Shown here: piece by piece, positions 35,311-45,203 of the stretch
Layout of the letters: the number at the start of each line of letters is the position of its first letter
Numbering within the stretch: position 1 is the first letter of the stretch
NCBI RefSeq assembly: GCF_035306585.1
Contig: NZ_DATGNU010000044.1
Coordinates: 1-64,000, forward strand
Length of the DNA: 64,000 bases
Direction: 5' to 3'
Origin: Galbibacter sp035306585
Lineage (GTDB): Bacteria > Bacteroidota > Bacteroidia > Flavobacteriales > Flavobacteriaceae
Notes under the pieces: generated by a model
What the model was told of the DNA's origin: nothing
The model's database searches: none
The model's input: the letters and a program-made list of their open reading frames with translations, nothing else
Made by a program: the position numbers and the translations under genes

Positions 35311-37152
35311 TTACAAAATCTCCAAGATATAACTTTCTTTACCGGCAATGGTAAGCGTATCACCAAGGTTTATTTCACGATCGGAAAGCACTTCCTTTGC
35401 TGATTTGGCACCCTTGATATTTTCTTTAAATCTACTTAGTTCCAAGGTCTGTTCCTGCTTGCTATTGTTAATCACAACCATTACAGTTTGATGGTCATTG
35501 TATCTAAAATACACATACACATCATTCTCTGGAATGTACTGAGTTGTTTTACCATTGTGAATGGCTGTAGCTGTTTTTCTCCAATTGAAAATCTTGGAAG
35601 TTATATCAAAATATGCATTCTCTGACTCGGTTCTCTGCTCCGCTAAAAAGGCATTGTGCGCATCCCCTTCCCATCCTCCAGGGAAGTCTCTGCGAATATC
35701 ACCATCGCCTTTTGCCTTATCACCTTTCATTCCGATTTCCGATCCGTAATAAAGTTGTGGAATACCGCGAACTGTGCCTAGAAGTGTCATAATAAGTTTG
35801 TAATCCGCTATTGAATTATAAATTTGATTGATCCGCTGTGTATCGTGATTCTCCGCAAAGACCAAAATGTTATTAATATCTGGATACAAAAAGTCATTTA
35901 CAAAATTTTCATATACCTGTATCATTCCTTTATCCCAGCTAGGTTCTTCCACTTGGAAGGAAGCCGTAATGGCGTCATGTAAGGTAAAGTCCATCACCGA
36001 GGGGAGATAAGAGTTGTAATCCTGAATTGCAGCAACCTTACTATCCTTCTGCCAGTAGGCAATTTGCGCCTGATCGTGCATCCAAACCTCTCCAACAATG
36101 TTAAAGTTAGGGTACTCATCCATTATAGCTTTAGTCCACTTCGCAACGCCTTGTTTATCATTATAAGAATACGTATCTACTCTAAAGCCATCTAAATCTG
36201 CATATTCAATCCACCAAATCGCGTTCTGAATTAAATAATTAAGTGTCAATGGATTTCTTTGATTAAGGTCAGGCATCGTACTGACAAACCAACCATCCAT
36301 ACAGTAATACGCATCTATTTCAGAGGCATTCGGATCCATCTGTGTACTCATTCTATAATTGGTCTGACCATAGCCAGGGAATTGATGAATCCAATCATAG
36401 GTTGGTAGGTCATCCATCATCCAGTGTGTAATTCCCCAGTGGTTGACAACATAATCCATAATGAGTTTCATAGACCGTTTATGAAGCTCCTCAGATAATC
36501 TTTTGTAATCTTCATTGGTTCCATAACGAGGATCTACTTTATAAACATCACTCTGTGCATAGGTGTGATAAGAATAGGTTGAATCATTATCCTCATTCAT
36601 GGGCGTACTCCAAATTGCGGTAGCACCTAGAGATTTAATATAATCCAAATGATCTATGACCCCTTGTATATCCCCACCGTGACGTCCACCTTGATGTGCT
36701 CTATTTACTTTTTCCACAACATCCTTATGACTATCATTAGACGTGTCACCATTGGCAAAACGGTCTGGCATGATGAGATAAATCATATCCGAGGAATCAA
36801 AACCCTTTCGCAAGGCGGACTCAGGTCTTCGCTCTTTAAGTTCATAGGTTTTAGAAAACTTGCGTTTTCCATTTTTTTCAAATACAATTTTAAACTTCTG
36901 AGGCTCCTCTTCTTTAGTATCCAAGGTTATAAATAAATAATTTGGATTCTCAGTCCTTTTCACCTCAAGGATTTTAATGCCATCAATTTTAGGGCTTAAC
37001 TCGGCTATATTTTCACCATATACCATAAGTTCCAACTGTGAATGTTGCATGCCACTCCACCAAAAAGGGGGCTCAATTCGTTGGATCTGCGCACTTACTG
37101 ATTGCAGTAACAGCGCAAAAATTGCCGTTATAAAAAATATATTTTTCTTCAT
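35311..37152 (-). CDS. susA: Neopullulanase/cyclomaltodextrinase-like GH13 (SusA type)
   Basis: A 613-residue GH13 enzyme with a cleavable signal peptide ending near residue 21 (VSAQ). An N-terminal beta-sandwich (residues 25-110) precedes the barrel. Catalytic motifs are LIMDYVVNHWG, LDGFRVDTYSY, NIVGEVWMHD and VFAENHDTQR. The N-terminal domain plus this barrel match SusA, the periplasmic enzyme that shortens imported maltooligosaccharides. It lies 2 bases before the GH97 gene in the genome order and is translated after it. Confidence 0.88.
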   Translation of the reverse strand: MKKNIFFITAIFALLLQSVSAQIQRIEPPFWWSGMQHSQLELMVYGENIAELSPKIDGIKILEVKRTENPNYLFITLDTKEEEPQKFKIVFEKNGKRKFSKTYELKERRPESALRKGFDSSDMIYLIMPDRFANGDTSNDSHKDVVEKVNRAHQGGRHGGDIQGVIDHLDYIKSLGATAIWSTPMNEDNDSTYSYHTYAQSDVYKVDPRYGTNEDYKRLSEELHKRSMKLIMDYVVNHWGITHWMMDDLPTYDWIHQFPGYGQTNYRMSTQMDPNASEIDAYYCMDGWFVSTMPDLNQRNPLTLNYLIQNAIWWIEYADLDGFRVDTYSYNDKQGVAKWTKAIMDEYPNFNIVGEVWMHDQAQIAYWQKDSKVAAIQDYNSYLPSVMDFTLHDAITASFQVEEPSWDKGMIQVYENFVNDFLYPDINNILVFAENHDTQRINQIYNSIADYKLIMTLLGTVRGIPQLYYGSEIGMKGDKAKGDGDIRRDFPGGWEGDAHNAFLAEQRTESENAYFDITSKIFNWRKTATAIHNGKTTQYIPENDVYVYFRYNDHQTVMVVINNSKQEQTLELSRFKENIKGAKSAKEVLSDREINLGDTLTIAGKESYILEIL

Positions 37153-37154
37153 GA

Positions 37155-39263
37155 TTAATTTTTAATGATGCTTACTGCAAATCCTCCACCTGGAGCGGAT
37201 CTGAATTTCAATTTACTATTTTTTTTCACTTGTACGCTTCGAATCTTTATCGCTTGTGGATTATCCTTGTAATGGGCATCCTTTGCGTCTTCATAAATAC
37301 GAGCGGTATAGGTTTCTCCTGGTTCTAAAAAGTCTAGTGTAAGGCTCGTTTTTCTGGCTTGGAATCCATTGACATTACCAATGAACCAATCTGAGGTACC
37401 TTTCGCTTTTCTAGCCACCGTGATATATTCCCCTGGCTCAGCTTCTAAATAAATTGATTCATCCCAATCTACAGCCACATCTTTTATAAACTCAAAGGCC
37501 TCGGGAAAACGCATATAGTTCTCTGGAAGATCAGCAGCCATTTGTAGCGGGCTATACATCGTGAGGTATAAAGCCAATTGGTTGGCAATCGTTGCATTGA
37601 CATGAGAATTATTGTTCGGATTTAATTTGCTGATATCCATCTCAAATATTCCAGGGGTATAATCCATGGGACCTCCGATAAGTCGTGTAAAAGGCAATAC
37701 AGTAACGTGATTAGCCTTCGATCCGCCAAAGGCCTGATACTCCGTCCCTCTAGCAGATTCATTCGCGATCAAATTCGGATAAGTACGGCTAATACCAGTG
37801 GGTCGAACAGCCTCATGCGCATTAATCATAATTTCATATTCGGCTGCTTTTTCTAATGCATATTGATAGTGGTTCACTACCCATTGGCTATAGTGGTATT
37901 CTCCTCTTGGAAGGATATCACCAACATAGCCACTTTTTACAGCATTATAACCGTAATCCTTCATAAACTGATAGGCGGTGTCCATATGACGTTCGTAATT
38001 TCGAATGGAACCCGAGGTCTCATGGTGCATGATCATTTCTACTCCTTTTTGCTTTGCATATTCCTGTATGCTCTTGAGGTCAAAATCAGGATAAGGACTC
38101 ACAAAGTCAAAAACATACTCTTTAGAGTTCCCGTACCAGTCCTCCCAACCTTGGTTCCAGCCTTCCACCAGTACACCATCAAAGCCATGCGCTGCAGCAA
38201 AATCAATATAGGATTTAACATGCGCTGTATTGGCACCATGTGTTCCATTGGGAGTGGCCGAGTCATAGTCTGTTTTCCCAAGTTGGATCGATGGAAAATC
38301 ATTGGTATAGGCCCAACTGCTTTTTCCAGTAATTAGCTCCCACCATACCCCGATATATTTCATTGGTTTAATCCAGTGCGTATCTTCTATCTTAGACGGT
38401 TCATTTAAATTCAAGGTGATTTTTGAATCCAATATGTCTCTAGCATCATCACTTACAATAATGGTCCTCCAGGGTGTATTGAAAGGTGCCTGCACATGCC
38501 CCTTATCACCGTTTGCATCTGGCGTTAACCAAGATGTAAAAACCATTGTCTTATCATCCAAGTTTAAATGCATGGTCGAATAATTAATCAGTGCTGCTTC
38601 ATGAAGGTTGATATACAACCCATCATGGGTAGTCAACATCAAGGCCGTTTGCACTCCCGTAGGTGAAAAAGGGGTTTGTGATGAGATCGGAGTAATCGCT
38701 GAAGCCATCTTAGCGCGAATCTCCGATAGTTTACTTTTGGTATAGTCGTATTCCTGGGTGTCATAATCCCCTGGAATCCAAAACGCAGTATGATCTCCCG
38801 TCATGGCAAACTCCGTACGTTCTTCTTCGATCACAAAATAGATCAATTGATCTTGCTCTGGAAATTCATATCGGAACCCTAAACCATCATCAAACAACCT
38901 AAAACGGATATTTAAGGCCCGTTGGGTACTTTGTTGTTTTAACTTCACTAACAGTTCATTGTAGTGATTTCTGATGGAACTCTCTTCTCCCCATACGGGT
39001 TCCCAACACTGGTCGAAGCTTGACTCTTGGGTATCTACCACTACAAAATCATCCTTAAGAGAAATAGAATCATTTTTTATCTGGAAACCAAGTTTACTTG
39101 ATCTGATAACTTCCTTTTGCTTAAAATTAAGCAAGTAAGTAGGTTCTCCAGTGGAAGAAAGGGAAAAATCCATCACTAAATTTCCGTTAGGAGATTCAAG
39201 GGATTGCCCATAAATCTGTCCAACAAAAATCATACATATGCTAAAGAAAAGGTATTTGATCAT
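37155..39263 (-). CDS. susB: GH97 alpha-glucosidase (SusB type)
   Basis: A 702-residue GH97 enzyme with a signal peptide (MIKYLFFSICMIFVGQIYG). The family regions are an N-terminal beta-sandwich, a TIM barrel and a short C-terminal beta domain. Catalytic residues of inverting members appear in MIMHHETSG, MINAHEAV and ARGTEYQAF. It should release glucose from the non-reducing end of maltooligosaccharides in the periplasm. The start at 39263 leaves a one-base gap to the upstream GH65 stop; an earlier Met at 39275 lies within that gene. Confidence 0.92.
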   Translation of the reverse strand: MIKYLFFSICMIFVGQIYGQSLESPNGNLVMDFSLSSTGEPTYLLNFKQKEVIRSSKLGFQIKNDSISLKDDFVVVDTQESSFDQCWEPVWGEESSIRNHYNELLVKLKQQSTQRALNIRFRLFDDGLGFRYEFPEQDQLIYFVIEEERTEFAMTGDHTAFWIPGDYDTQEYDYTKSKLSEIRAKMASAITPISSQTPFSPTGVQTALMLTTHDGLYINLHEAALINYSTMHLNLDDKTMVFTSWLTPDANGDKGHVQAPFNTPWRTIIVSDDARDILDSKITLNLNEPSKIEDTHWIKPMKYIGVWWELITGKSSWAYTNDFPSIQLGKTDYDSATPNGTHGANTAHVKSYIDFAAAHGFDGVLVEGWNQGWEDWYGNSKEYVFDFVSPYPDFDLKSIQEYAKQKGVEMIMHHETSGSIRNYERHMDTAYQFMKDYGYNAVKSGYVGDILPRGEYHYSQWVVNHYQYALEKAAEYEIMINAHEAVRPTGISRTYPNLIANESARGTEYQAFGGSKANHVTVLPFTRLIGGPMDYTPGIFEMDISKLNPNNNSHVNATIANQLALYLTMYSPLQMAADLPENYMRFPEAFEFIKDVAVDWDESIYLEAEPGEYITVARKAKGTSDWFIGNVNGFQARKTSLTLDFLEPGETYTARIYEDAKDAHYKDNPQAIKIRSVQVKKNSKLKFRSAPGGGFAVSIIKN

Positions 39264-39264
39264 A

Positions 39265-41571
39265 TCACAAAACAATTTTATTATCCGGTTGAAGCAGGAT
39301 GCTCTCCCCGTTTATTAGAATCTTCAATTCATCGTCTCCTTCTAATTTAAAAGTTGTTCCACTATGGGATACTTCCACTTTTAGAATTCGATTTCTAAAA
39401 TTAACCTTGAAACTAAAAGCATCCCATTGTTCAGGGATTTTGGGATCAAAAGAAAGGGTATCATTCTTCACGCGCATTCCTCCAAATCCTTCCACAACAC
39501 TCATCCATGTCCCTGCCATGGATGTGATATGAAGTCCTTCGTGAACCTCTTTATTATAATCATCTAAATCCAATCGTGAGGTTCTCAAATAAAAGGTATA
39601 AGCCTGGTCCATACGATCTAATACCGCCGCTTGAATACTATGAACGCAGGGAGAGAGCGATGACTCATGAACGGTGAATGGTTCGTAAAAATCAAAATGA
39701 CGCTCCAACTCTTCTCTGGTAAAATGGTTTTCAAAAAAGTAGAAACCTTGTAATACATCGGCCTGTTTAATATAAGGGGAACGCAAGATACGATCCCATG
39801 ACCATTTTTGATTGATCGGTCGTTGGGTTTTCGAAAGCTCCGATACAGGAACTAGTTCTTTATCCAAAAAGCCATCTTGCTGCAAGTAAACCTGACGCTT
39901 CTCATCGTATGGGAAATACATGTTTTTTGCGACCTCAAGCCACTTAGCAACCTCCGTATCTGAAAGTTTGGTTTTCTTGATGATACGCTCGAAATCCACT
40001 GGGTAGTGCTGCTTTACCATTTCGATGGACTGAGCCGTATATTCCATGCACCACTTTGCAATATAGTTGGTAAACCAGTTGTTGTTAACGTTGTTTTCGT
40101 ATTCGTTTGGACCAGTTACCCCTAGGATCACATACTGGTTTTTATCCGTAGAGAAATTAGCACGTTGTTTCCAAAAACGAGCAACAGCAATCATAACCTC
40201 CAGCCCCATCTCTGGGATATAGCTCTGATCTCCAGTATAACGAGTATAGTTGTAAATGGCAAATAATATGGAGCCATTACGATGGATTTCTTCAAAGGTA
40301 ATTTCCCACTCGTTATGACATTCCTCTCCATTGATCGTTACCATAGGATAAAGCGCTGCTCCATCTGTAAAGCCCAGTTTCTGTGCATTCTCTATCGCCT
40401 TATCTAATTGGTTATAACGATAGGTTAGTAAATTTCTCGCTACCATTTCATTTTTAGTAGCCATGTAAAATGGAATACAATATGCCTCGGTATCCCAATA
40501 GGTACTTCCTCCATACTTCTCTCCAGTAAATCCTTTTGGACCTATATTCAGCCTGGAATCTTTTCCAGAGTATGTTTGATTGAGCTGGAAGATGTTAAAT
40601 CGGATTCCTTGTTGTGCCTTGACATCACCTTCTATGGTAATATCTGCCATTTGCCATATGGTATCCCATTCTTTCATTTGGGACTCCATCAGTGCATCGA
40701 ACCCGTAATTTCGTGCTTTCGAAAGAATTTGCTCAGAAGCATCCACTAATGCCTCTGAAGTATGATTTAGGCTTGTTACATATCCCGCGAATTTCACTAA
40801 AGTCGCTCGTTGACCTTTATCAAGTGTAAGGGTATATTTCGATGCTATTTTTCGTGACCCAGATTCCACCTCAGCTTTAAGATCGAGTTTCTGGTCATCG
40901 AGATATAGTTCATTTAGCATACCAGTACAAACTTCAAATGCTGTTTTATTAGTCATTGATCTGACATAAGCAAAATCACCTTTTGCTCCCACCTCATTGA
41001 TTTGCCAAAAGGCATCATCCCAGTTACTATCCTTATTAGTAATTCCTCCATCTACATAAGGGGTAATAACCACCTCTACTGGACGATTCAAAGGGGTCAC
41101 TTCATATCTTATCGCGCCAACTTCATTTAAAGACATGCTTAAAAATCGAGTGGAGGTTACTTTAAGATCCACGCCATTGGGCATACTAGCCACGAAGCTC
41201 CTCTGATACCATCCGTGTTTCATATTCAATTCCCTACGGTAATCAAATACCTTTGTACAGGTATTCAAGTCTAAGGTCTCCCCATCAACATGCACATGAA
41301 TTCCAATCCAATTGGGTGCATTTAATACCTTGGCAAAATATTCTGGATATCCATTTTTCCACCAACCTACTTTAGTCTTATCTGGATAGTATACACCAGC
41401 GATGTAACTTCCTTGGAAACTTTCTCCACTGTAATCTTCTTCAAAATTAGCACGCTGCCCCATGGCTCCATTACCTAGACTAAATATGCTCTCCGAAGAT
41501 TTTACCTTTTGAGGATTAAATCCTTCCTCTATCAATGACCATTCATTTGGCACTATATAATCTTGATTCAT
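39265..41571 (-). CDS. GH65 phosphorylase (probable maltose phosphorylase)
   Basis: A 768-residue cytoplasmic GH65 protein without a signal peptide. The large N-terminal beta domain is followed by an (alpha/alpha)6 barrel carrying GEECHNEWEITFEEIHRNGS, which includes the catalytic Glu, and the phosphate-site region LHITSMAGTW near the C-terminus. GH65 phosphorylases split maltose, trehalose or kojibiose into glucose and beta-glucose 1-phosphate. Directly downstream in the same operon is beta-phosphoglucomutase, which uses that product. The starch context favours maltose as substrate. Confidence 0.9.
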   Translation of the reverse strand: MNQDYIVPNEWSLIEEGFNPQKVKSSESIFSLGNGAMGQRANFEEDYSGESFQGSYIAGVYYPDKTKVGWWKNGYPEYFAKVLNAPNWIGIHVHVDGETLDLNTCTKVFDYRRELNMKHGWYQRSFVASMPNGVDLKVTSTRFLSMSLNEVGAIRYEVTPLNRPVEVVITPYVDGGITNKDSNWDDAFWQINEVGAKGDFAYVRSMTNKTAFEVCTGMLNELYLDDQKLDLKAEVESGSRKIASKYTLTLDKGQRATLVKFAGYVTSLNHTSEALVDASEQILSKARNYGFDALMESQMKEWDTIWQMADITIEGDVKAQQGIRFNIFQLNQTYSGKDSRLNIGPKGFTGEKYGGSTYWDTEAYCIPFYMATKNEMVARNLLTYRYNQLDKAIENAQKLGFTDGAALYPMVTINGEECHNEWEITFEEIHRNGSILFAIYNYTRYTGDQSYIPEMGLEVMIAVARFWKQRANFSTDKNQYVILGVTGPNEYENNVNNNWFTNYIAKWCMEYTAQSIEMVKQHYPVDFERIIKKTKLSDTEVAKWLEVAKNMYFPYDEKRQVYLQQDGFLDKELVPVSELSKTQRPINQKWSWDRILRSPYIKQADVLQGFYFFENHFTREELERHFDFYEPFTVHESSLSPCVHSIQAAVLDRMDQAYTFYLRTSRLDLDDYNKEVHEGLHITSMAGTWMSVVEGFGGMRVKNDTLSFDPKIPEQWDAFSFKVNFRNRILKVEVSHSGTTFKLEGDDELKILINGESILLQPDNKIVL

Positions 41572-41572
41572 T

Positions 41573-42232
41573 TTATTTTGATTGAAGTTGAGTTAAAAAA
41601 TCGTACGTAATTTCATTAAATGTGTTAAACACATAATCCGCGTGGTGTAGCAACTGAGCATCACCAATAGCAATAGAAGTCATCCCAGCATTATTAGCTG
41701 CCGTAATCCCCGCATAGGCATCCTCAAAGACAACACAGTCTCTTGGTGCAACCTCTAATTGGCTTGCTGCTTGAAGAAAAACTTCTGGATCTGGTTTGGC
41801 TTTGCCAACACTATTTCCGTCAACAATGACATCAAATAGATCAATCAGGCCTACTTTACGTAAGATACCTGGGGCATTTTTACTAGCAGATCCTAAAGCA
41901 ATTGGATAATTAGCAGCCTTTAATTTCTCAATAGTACTTTTTACCCCTGGAAGTATATCATCTGGGGTCATTTGAGCCACGTATCCTAAATAATCTTCAT
42001 TTTTAAGGGTCGCTAGGCGATCAAATTCCTGTTGAGAAATTTCGACCCCTGCCCAATTTAATATCTTATTCAATGAGTCAATTCTACTGACTCCTTTGAG
42101 CTGTTCGTTTTGTTGTTCAGAGAGTTGAAAATTGAAATTCTCTCCCAATTTTCTCCAAGCTAAAAAGTGGAATTTGGCGGTATCGACAATAACACCGTCC
42201 AAATCAAAAATAAATCCTTTTTGTTGTTTCAT
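41573..42232 (-). CDS. pgmB: Beta-phosphoglucomutase
   Basis: A 219-residue HAD-superfamily mutase that turns beta-glucose 1-phosphate into glucose 6-phosphate. The nucleophile motif is GFIFDLDGVIVDTAKFHFLAW, the cap holds KGVSRIDSLNKIL, and the metal loop is CVVFEDAYAGITAANNAGM. Length and cap match beta-PGM rather than phosphoglycolate phosphatase. One base separates it from GH65, completing a phosphorolytic route for maltose. Confidence 0.93.
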   Translation of the reverse strand: MKQQKGFIFDLDGVIVDTAKFHFLAWRKLGENFNFQLSEQQNEQLKGVSRIDSLNKILNWAGVEISQQEFDRLATLKNEDYLGYVAQMTPDDILPGVKSTIEKLKAANYPIALGSASKNAPGILRKVGLIDLFDVIVDGNSVGKAKPDPEVFLQAASQLEVAPRDCVVFEDAYAGITAANNAGMTSIAIGDAQLLHHADYVFNTFNEITYDFLTQLQSK

Positions 42233-42313
42233 CTGCGTAATATATCTGTAAGGGCGAAGTTTACAGACTTATTTTTAATATTGTTCCTAGTTTGAATCTT
42301 GATATCTGATCTC

Positions 42314-43687
42314 TTAATCGAGTGTATAGGCTATAGCCTTTTTATTGGTGATCAGTAAATTAGCTAATGCAGCTAGTAGTAAAGCTATTCCAGCTACAAT
42401 CATCGCGTTGATCGTGTGATCCCCCATGAGTTTATAACTTACATTAATGCCTCCAACAGCCGCAATGATCTGTGGTAATACGATAAACATATTAAACAGC
42501 CCCATATAGACACCCATTTTCTTGGCATCTATAGCACTAGAGAGCATCGCGTAAGGCATGGACAGGATACTCCCCCATGCTATTCCTACAAGGAGAAAGC
42601 TGCCATAAAGATGCCAAATGTTACTAGCGTAATACATCGAAATAAATCCAATTCCTCCTATAGTAAGAGAAATCATATGGGTCAATTTCCGATTGACCCT
42701 GAATTTGGAAGAAAAATAAGCGAGCACCAATGCAAATCCCATGGAGGAGAGTCCGTAGATCCCCATGGCTGATCCGACCTTATCTGATGCATCTTGATAA
42801 CGAGCGTTCGCTGTATCAAATTGCTTTTGTTGTTCAATAAGAGTAAAGTCATAAGCGGATTCCATAGGTGCTGGCGCATTATAAACATGTTCTGTTAAAG
42901 CGGGCATAGCCATACTCCACATAGTAAAAAACGCAAACCAGCTAAAGAACTGCACTATTCCCAATTTAACCATCGTTGAAGGCATCTTGCCAATATTTTC
43001 GACGATATCCTGAATAAAACGCCCCTTGCTTTCGGCCTTCATTTTTTCAAAGGCCTCCATGTCTTCTGGAGGGTATTCATCGGTGGTAAATATGGTATAA
43101 AGTATACTGGTTATAAACACTACTGCACCAATTCCAAAGGCTACCTTAACTGACATAGGCACCACGCCAGGAGCGGCTTCATTGCTCACCCCTAAAATAT
43201 TTACTAGCCAAGGTAAATTGCTAGCCACTAAGGTACCTACACCAATGATGAGTGCCTGAACAACAAATCCGTAAGATCGTTGTGATTCATGTAGTTTATC
43301 GGCTACTAAGGCTCTAAAGGGCTCCATACTTATATTAATGGAGGCATCTAAAATCCATAAGAAACCAGCTGCCATCCACAATGCCGAAGAATGTGGAGCC
43401 AAAAACAAGGCCAATGAACTCAAAATAGCACCAATCAAAAAGTAAGGACGGCGTCTTCCTAATCTAGCATGCCATGTCTTATCACTTAAATATCCAATGA
43501 TGGGCTGGACGATCAGACCTGTTAATGGAGCAGCAATCCACAATAGCGGAAGGCTCTCTTTATCTGCACCCAGGGTTTGAAATATTCGGGACATAAAACC
43601 ACCTTGTAAGGCGAACCCGAACTGTATTCCTAGAAATCCGAAACTCATGTTCCAAATCTCCCAGAATCCTAAAATACGCTTTTTCAT
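42314..43687 (-). CDS. MFS sugar transporter (probable maltose/maltodextrin importer)
   Basis: A 457-residue inner-membrane transporter with about twelve helices. After TM2 it carries YLSDKTWHARLGRRRPYFLIGA, the loop typical of the GPH/SLC45-like branch of MFS sugar carriers. It leads the - strand operon containing beta-PGM, GH65, GH97 and two GH13 genes, so it likely brings maltose from periplasm to cytoplasm for phosphorolysis. Its upstream region holds repeats shared with the susC promoter region. Confidence 0.88.
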   Translation of the reverse strand: MKKRILGFWEIWNMSFGFLGIQFGFALQGGFMSRIFQTLGADKESLPLLWIAAPLTGLIVQPIIGYLSDKTWHARLGRRRPYFLIGAILSSLALFLAPHSSALWMAAGFLWILDASINISMEPFRALVADKLHESQRSYGFVVQALIIGVGTLVASNLPWLVNILGVSNEAAPGVVPMSVKVAFGIGAVVFITSILYTIFTTDEYPPEDMEAFEKMKAESKGRFIQDIVENIGKMPSTMVKLGIVQFFSWFAFFTMWSMAMPALTEHVYNAPAPMESAYDFTLIEQQKQFDTANARYQDASDKVGSAMGIYGLSSMGFALVLAYFSSKFRVNRKLTHMISLTIGGIGFISMYYASNIWHLYGSFLLVGIAWGSILSMPYAMLSSAIDAKKMGVYMGLFNMFIVLPQIIAAVGGINVSYKLMGDHTINAMIVAGIALLLAALANLLITNKKAIAYTLD

Positions 43688-43713
43688 TATCGTAATTTAT
43701 TAATTCTTAATAC

Positions 43714-43780
43714 GATAAGCGCTACGACTTATCAAAACTTACTTATGTTTATTTTTTGAGAAGTAAAAATAAGTTTTGAT
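43714..43780. promoter_or_regulatory. Transporter upstream region with inverted repeats and a 17-base shared motif
   Basis: Between the MFS gene and lacI there is an 11-base perfect inverted repeat, ATCAAAACTTA at 43731-43741 and TAAGTTTTGAT at 43770-43780. A second, 6-base pair lies at GATAAG 43714-43719 and CTTATC 43728-43733. Within the first pair lies TTGAGAAGTAAAAATAA (43756-43772), repeated exactly upstream of susC. These are likely binding sites for a regulator of the starch locus, perhaps the LacI protein next door. Confidence 0.5.
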
Positions 43781-43886
43781 GTGGGCGAAGATACAATATT
43801 TTTATCACCAACAAAGCATTTATTGAAGATCTTAACATTTTAACACACTCATATAAGAGGAGTTACGAAACTTTTTCGTAAAATTC

Positions 43887-44909
43887 CTAAACGGGTTTCG
43901 TAGATTCTCGTTGCAGGATGGAAGTTTTTATAACCTCCATTTTATAGGAGTCATCGTTTTGGTCACTTTCCAATCGATCAATAAGCATTTTAGCAGCTTT
44001 CTGGCCCATTTCGAAACCATGTTGTACGACCGTTGTCAAACTCGGATATGCATACTTAGATAGGATCCCATCGCTAAAACCAACGAAACTCATCTCATGA
44101 GGAATTAGAAAACCTCTACTATGCGCCTCACGCATGGCAACAACTGCGTATAATTCGTTAACTCCGAAAACAGCATCAAATTTTTGCGAATCAAATAGCG
44201 CCTTCACTTTAGCATCTAATTCCTCTACTGTTTCCACCCTAACAATAAGGTTTTCATCGATCTCGATACCTTCATCCTTGAGGGCATTTTTATATCCTAA
44301 GGTTCTGAGTTTCCCAACAGACACATAATCTGGGGTCGTTAGCAGTGCTATCCTTTGACACCCTGAATAGATTAAATGCTTCACCGTATTATAAGAAGCA
44401 CGGGCATCATCAATAATAACCTTATCACAATAAATTTCATCAGAGACACGGTCAAACATCACAAGCGGCATCCCTTGATTAATCACCTCCCTTAGGTGGT
44501 GAAAATCCTTTTTTGCCATCGTTTCTTTAGAAAGTGACAATAAAAATCCATCAATACTACCGCTTGCCATGGTTTCCATATTAATGACTTCTTTAGCAAA
44601 GGATTCGTTAGAAAGACACACAATCACATTATAGCCTAACTCATTAGCCTTTTGTTCTATACCACTGATAATTAAGGTGAAAAAATGATGCACAATTTCC
44701 GGAATAATCACGGCAATGTTTTTCGTTTTTTTATTCTTTAAACTTAAGGCTATATTGTTGGGTTTGTAATTGTATAATTTTGCGAAAGCTTGAACCTTAT
44801 CAATGGTATCCTGACTGATCTCAGGGCTATTGTTCAAGGCTTTAGAAACTGTAGAAATAGACACATCCAGTTCCCTGGCAATTTCCTTCATGGTAATCTT
44901 CTTCTTCAT
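43887..44909 (-). CDS. LacI-family transcriptional regulator
   Basis: A 340-residue repressor or activator. Residues 4-55 are the helix-turn-helix (TMKEIARELDVSISTVSKALNNSPEIS) with the hinge KPNNIALSLKNKKTKNIAVI. The rest is a periplasmic-binding-protein-like sugar domain (IVHHFFTLIISGIEQKA, FGVNELYAVVAMREAHSRG). It stands between the divergent arms of the starch locus, as in several flavobacterial alpha-glucan loci, and should control both in response to a maltooligosaccharide or sugar phosphate. The effector is not known. Confidence 0.93.
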   Translation of the reverse strand: MKKKITMKEIARELDVSISTVSKALNNSPEISQDTIDKVQAFAKLYNYKPNNIALSLKNKKTKNIAVIIPEIVHHFFTLIISGIEQKANELGYNVIVCLSNESFAKEVINMETMASGSIDGFLLSLSKETMAKKDFHHLREVINQGMPLVMFDRVSDEIYCDKVIIDDARASYNTVKHLIYSGCQRIALLTTPDYVSVGKLRTLGYKNALKDEGIEIDENLIVRVETVEELDAKVKALFDSQKFDAVFGVNELYAVVAMREAHSRGFLIPHEMSFVGFSDGILSKYAYPSLTTVVQHGFEMGQKAAKMLIDRLESDQNDDSYKMEVIKTSILQRESTKPV

Positions 44910-45083
44910 TGGTTTAGGCTTGAGTGGTAATTTAACAAAAATAAGGACTAAATCTCTAGAAATCTAACTAATTTTTATAGCATGCTTGAATCATAATCTC
45001 TAAAAAAGTAACTTTAGAAGGAATTAAAGAGCACTACCCCCCTTAATTAGGTATTTGTTAAAAAACAAAAACTTGTGAACACT

Positions 45084-45169
45084 AAATCGATTTCGCTACA
45101 ATTGCGATTTGCGTATACTTAAACTTTACCTAAACTTTACAGTTGTTTTACCTTGAGAAGTAAAAATAA
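45084..45169 (+). promoter_or_regulatory. susC upstream regulatory region
   Basis: In the 294-base gap between lacI and susC I see three candidate elements. AAATCGATTT (45084-45093) is a perfect palindrome with central CG, as in LacI-family operators. TAAACTTTAC is repeated in tandem at 45120-45129 and 45131-45140. TTGAGAAGTAAAAATAA (45153-45169) is an exact copy of the motif near the MFS gene. A TTTG at 45108-45111 could be a -33 element but no clean -7 box follows. Confidence 0.45.
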
Positions 45170-45203
45170 AGCTAACACTTAATTAATTTTTTTCAAACAA
45201 TCT

